Both the position numbers and the translations under genes were made by a program. The notes under the pieces were generated by a model. The model was given only the letters and a program-made list of their open reading frames with translations. It was not told where the DNA came from and made no database searches. A stretch of DNA of 6,747 bases from Chloroflexales bacterium (GTDB lineage: Bacteria > Chloroflexota > Chloroflexia > Chloroflexales > Chloroflexaceae): the NCBI GenBank assembly GCA_013336035.1, contig JAAXUL010000441.1:1-6747 (forward strand). The letters are read 5' to 3'. The stretch's first letter is position 1. Each line of letters starts with the position of its first letter. Positions 5,444 through 6,747 of this stretch are shown here, piece by piece.

Positions 5444-6457
5444 ATGACTGAACGGACCTATGACCTGATCGCGATGGGGCGTTCCTCGATCGACCTGTAC
5501 GCTAACGACGTTGGCGCGCCGTTCGAGGAGGTCGGCAGCTTTGCCGCCTATGCCGGCGGCTGCCCGCTCAATATCAGCGTTGGCGCCCGTCGCCTGGGCT
5601 GTCGCTCGGCGCTGCTGACTGCGGTGGGCGAGGATAAAGTCGGCGACTTTATCCTGCACTTCTTGCGCGCGGAGGGCGTCGAAACCCGCTTTAGCCCGCG
5701 CAAGCCGGGCACCCGCAGCAGCGCGGTGCTATTGGGCATCGAGCCGCCGGATCGCTTCCCCCTGACCTACTACCGCGACAACGCCGCCGATGTGGCGCTC
5801 ACGATCGATGATGTCCTGGCCGCGCCGATCGCCGTGAGCCGGGTGCTGCTGATCAGCGGCACCGGCCTGAGCAAAGAGCCGGGCCGCAGCGCGACCCTAT
5901 TTGCGGCCGAGCTGGCCCGCCGTAGCGGCACCACCGTGGCGCTCGATATCGACTTCCGCCCCGACCAGTGGCACGACCCGCGCGCCTTTGGCGTCGCCAT
6001 CCGCGCGGCCCTGCGCAGCGTGGATCTGGTCATCGGCACTGATGACGAGATCAACGCCGCCATGCTGACCGACCCGGGCCAGCTCCACCTGACCCATAGC
6101 CAGATCTCCGACGCCCGCGTGGCGGGCGACCCCGACGCGGCAATCACGATGATCCTGCGCATGGGCCCCCAGGTGCTGGTGCAGAAGCGCGGCGCCGACG
6201 GCTCGCGTGTGCACCTTGCCTCGGGCGAGCGCATCGATGCGCCAGGCTTCCCGGTCGGGGTCTACAACATCCTCGGCGCCGGTGACTCGTTCGCCTCGGG
6301 GCTGCTCTACGGCTACATACAGGGCTGGGATTGGTACAGGGCCGCGCGCCTGGGCAATGCGTGCGGCGCGATCGTGGTGACCCGCCACGGCTGTGCGAGC
6401 GCGATGGCCACGCGGGCCGAGGCCCTTGATTTTATCGCCCAGCGCGGGGGCTTTTAG
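5444..6457 (+). CDS. iolC: 5-dehydro-2-deoxygluconokinase (PfkB family)
   Basis: IolC uses ATP to phosphorylate 5-dehydro-2-deoxy-D-gluconate, the product of IolB, giving the substrate for the IolJ-type aldolase. The 337-residue protein is a complete PfkB/ribokinase-fold sugar kinase. It opens YDLIAMGRSSIDLYAND (6-22), has the N-terminal signature AGGCPLNISVGARRLG (37-52), LDIDFRPDQW (167-176) and the C-terminal signature YNILGAGDSFASGLLYGY (274-291) with the GAGD anion hole and catalytic Asp281. The RHGCASAM stretch (314-321) is typical of IolC rather than general ribokinases. The frame is open further upstream, but AGGGG at 5432-5436 lies seven bases before the ATG at 5444 and homologues start here. 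It is single-domain, without the DUF2090 extension fused to some IolC proteins. iolD follows after 16 nt. Confidence 0.96.
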   Translation: MTERTYDLIAMGRSSIDLYANDVGAPFEEVGSFAAYAGGCPLNISVGARRLGCRSALLTAVGEDKVGDFILHFLRAEGVETRFSPRKPGTRSSAVLLGIEPPDRFPLTYYRDNAADVALTIDDVLAAPIAVSRVLLISGTGLSKEPGRSATLFAAELARRSGTTVALDIDFRPDQWHDPRAFGVAIRAALRSVDLVIGTDDEINAAMLTDPGQLHLTHSQISDARVAGDPDAAITMILRMGPQVLVQKRGADGSRVHLASGERIDAPGFPVGVYNILGAGDSFASGLLYGYIQGWDWYRAARLGNACGAIVVTRHGCASAMATRAEALDFIAQRGGF

Positions 6458-6473
6458 CGATGAGGCGCACCCT

Positions 6474-6747
6474 ATGAGCGACACGCAGCGACTCACGATG
6501 GCGCAGGCCGTCATCCGCTTCTTGCAGCAGCAGTATGTCGAGCGCGACGGCCTGGAGACGCCGTTTTTCGCCGGCTGCTTCGGCATCTTCGGCCACGGCA
6601 ATGTGGCGGGCATCGGCCAGGCGCTCCAGCAGACCCCCGGCTTTCGCTACTATCAGTCACGCCACGAGCAGGCCATGGTCCACGCGGCCGCCGCCTACGC
6701 CAAGGTCAAGAACCGCCTGCAGACCTTCGCCTGCACCAGCTCGATCG
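6474..6747 (+). CDS. iolD: 3D-(3,5/4)-trihydroxycyclohexane-1,2-dione acylhydrolase, N-terminal part (cut by window edge)
   Basis: IolD is the thiamin-diphosphate-dependent enzyme that hydrolytically opens the inositol-derived cyclohexanedione ring to 5-deoxy-D-glucuronate, one step before IolB. Only the first 91 residues are present. They show RLTMAQAVIRFLQQQYVERDG (6-26), FFAGCFGIFGHGNVAGIGQAL (31-51) and YYQSRHEQAMVHAAAAYAK (59-77), the start of the pyrimidine-binding domain of the ThDP enzyme superfamily. Glu65 in RHEQ is at the place of the conserved cofactor-activating glutamate. The ATG at 6474 has a GAGG at 6462-6465, eight bases upstream. The 16-nt gap after iolC indicates one operon. 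Confidence 0.95.
   Translation, partial: MSDTQRLTMAQAVIRFLQQQYVERDGLETPFFAGCFGIFGHGNVAGIGQALQQTPGFRYYQSRHEQAMVHAAAAYAKVKNRLQTFACTSSI

Noticed and set aside
5897..6613. A 238-codon minus-strand open frame spanning iolC and the iolD start
   Set aside because: It crosses two firmly identified plus-strand genes and shows no domain; it is an antisense shadow.
1..6747. CRISPR arrays, tRNA or rRNA genes, transposases, phage genes and toxin-antitoxin pairs
   Set aside because: Nothing in either strand showed spaced repeats, RNA-gene signatures or proteins of these kinds.

Overview
This is a 6.7-kb, very GC-rich bacterial window. Its proteins read like those of a filamentous member of the Chloroflexota, in the Chloroflexales/Roseiflexus-Kouleothrix style. 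The pointers are a YflT-type stress protein with a Gly/Ala tract, a soluble multi-PAS hybrid kinase ending in a receiver, and a decayed copy of the membrane sensor-kinase family with the 'RQQ-RWV' and 'LRY-LW-ID' signatures common in that phylum. The taxonomic call is an inference from protein style; there is no rRNA or marker gene here.

Layout. Positions 1-214 (minus) hold the start of a YflT/general-stress-17M-like protein that runs off the left edge. A short AT-richer divergent control region separates it from a complete DUF72/YecE-family gene (440-1168, plus). Next comes a convergent gap of about 150 bp with three GC stem-loops (1169-1319). It is followed by a large soluble hybrid histidine kinase on the minus strand (1320-3842: PAS-PAS-PAS-HisKA-HATPase-REC). 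A gap of about 650 bp (3843-4497) carries the kinase's upstream region, a 27-bp operator-like dyad, a 7-bp tandem repeat, and the remains of a broken two-component locus: a membrane-kinase fragment in two frames and a possible NarL-type response-regulator fragment. From 4498 to the right edge lies a myo-inositol catabolism operon, iolB-iolC-iolD, with iolD cut by the window end.

How the genes work together. IolD hydrolyses the ring of trihydroxycyclohexanedione to 5-deoxyglucuronate, IolB isomerises this to 2-deoxy-5-keto-gluconate, and IolC phosphorylates that product. The three genes therefore encode consecutive steps, and the intergenic gaps are 40 and 16 nt. The kinase is divergent from the operon, but nothing in the sequence ties it to inositol sensing.

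No wholly new system is evident. The most noteworthy items are the decayed two-component locus directly in front of iolB, the dyad in the divergent region, and a receiver domain in which two of the usual conserved residues are replaced.
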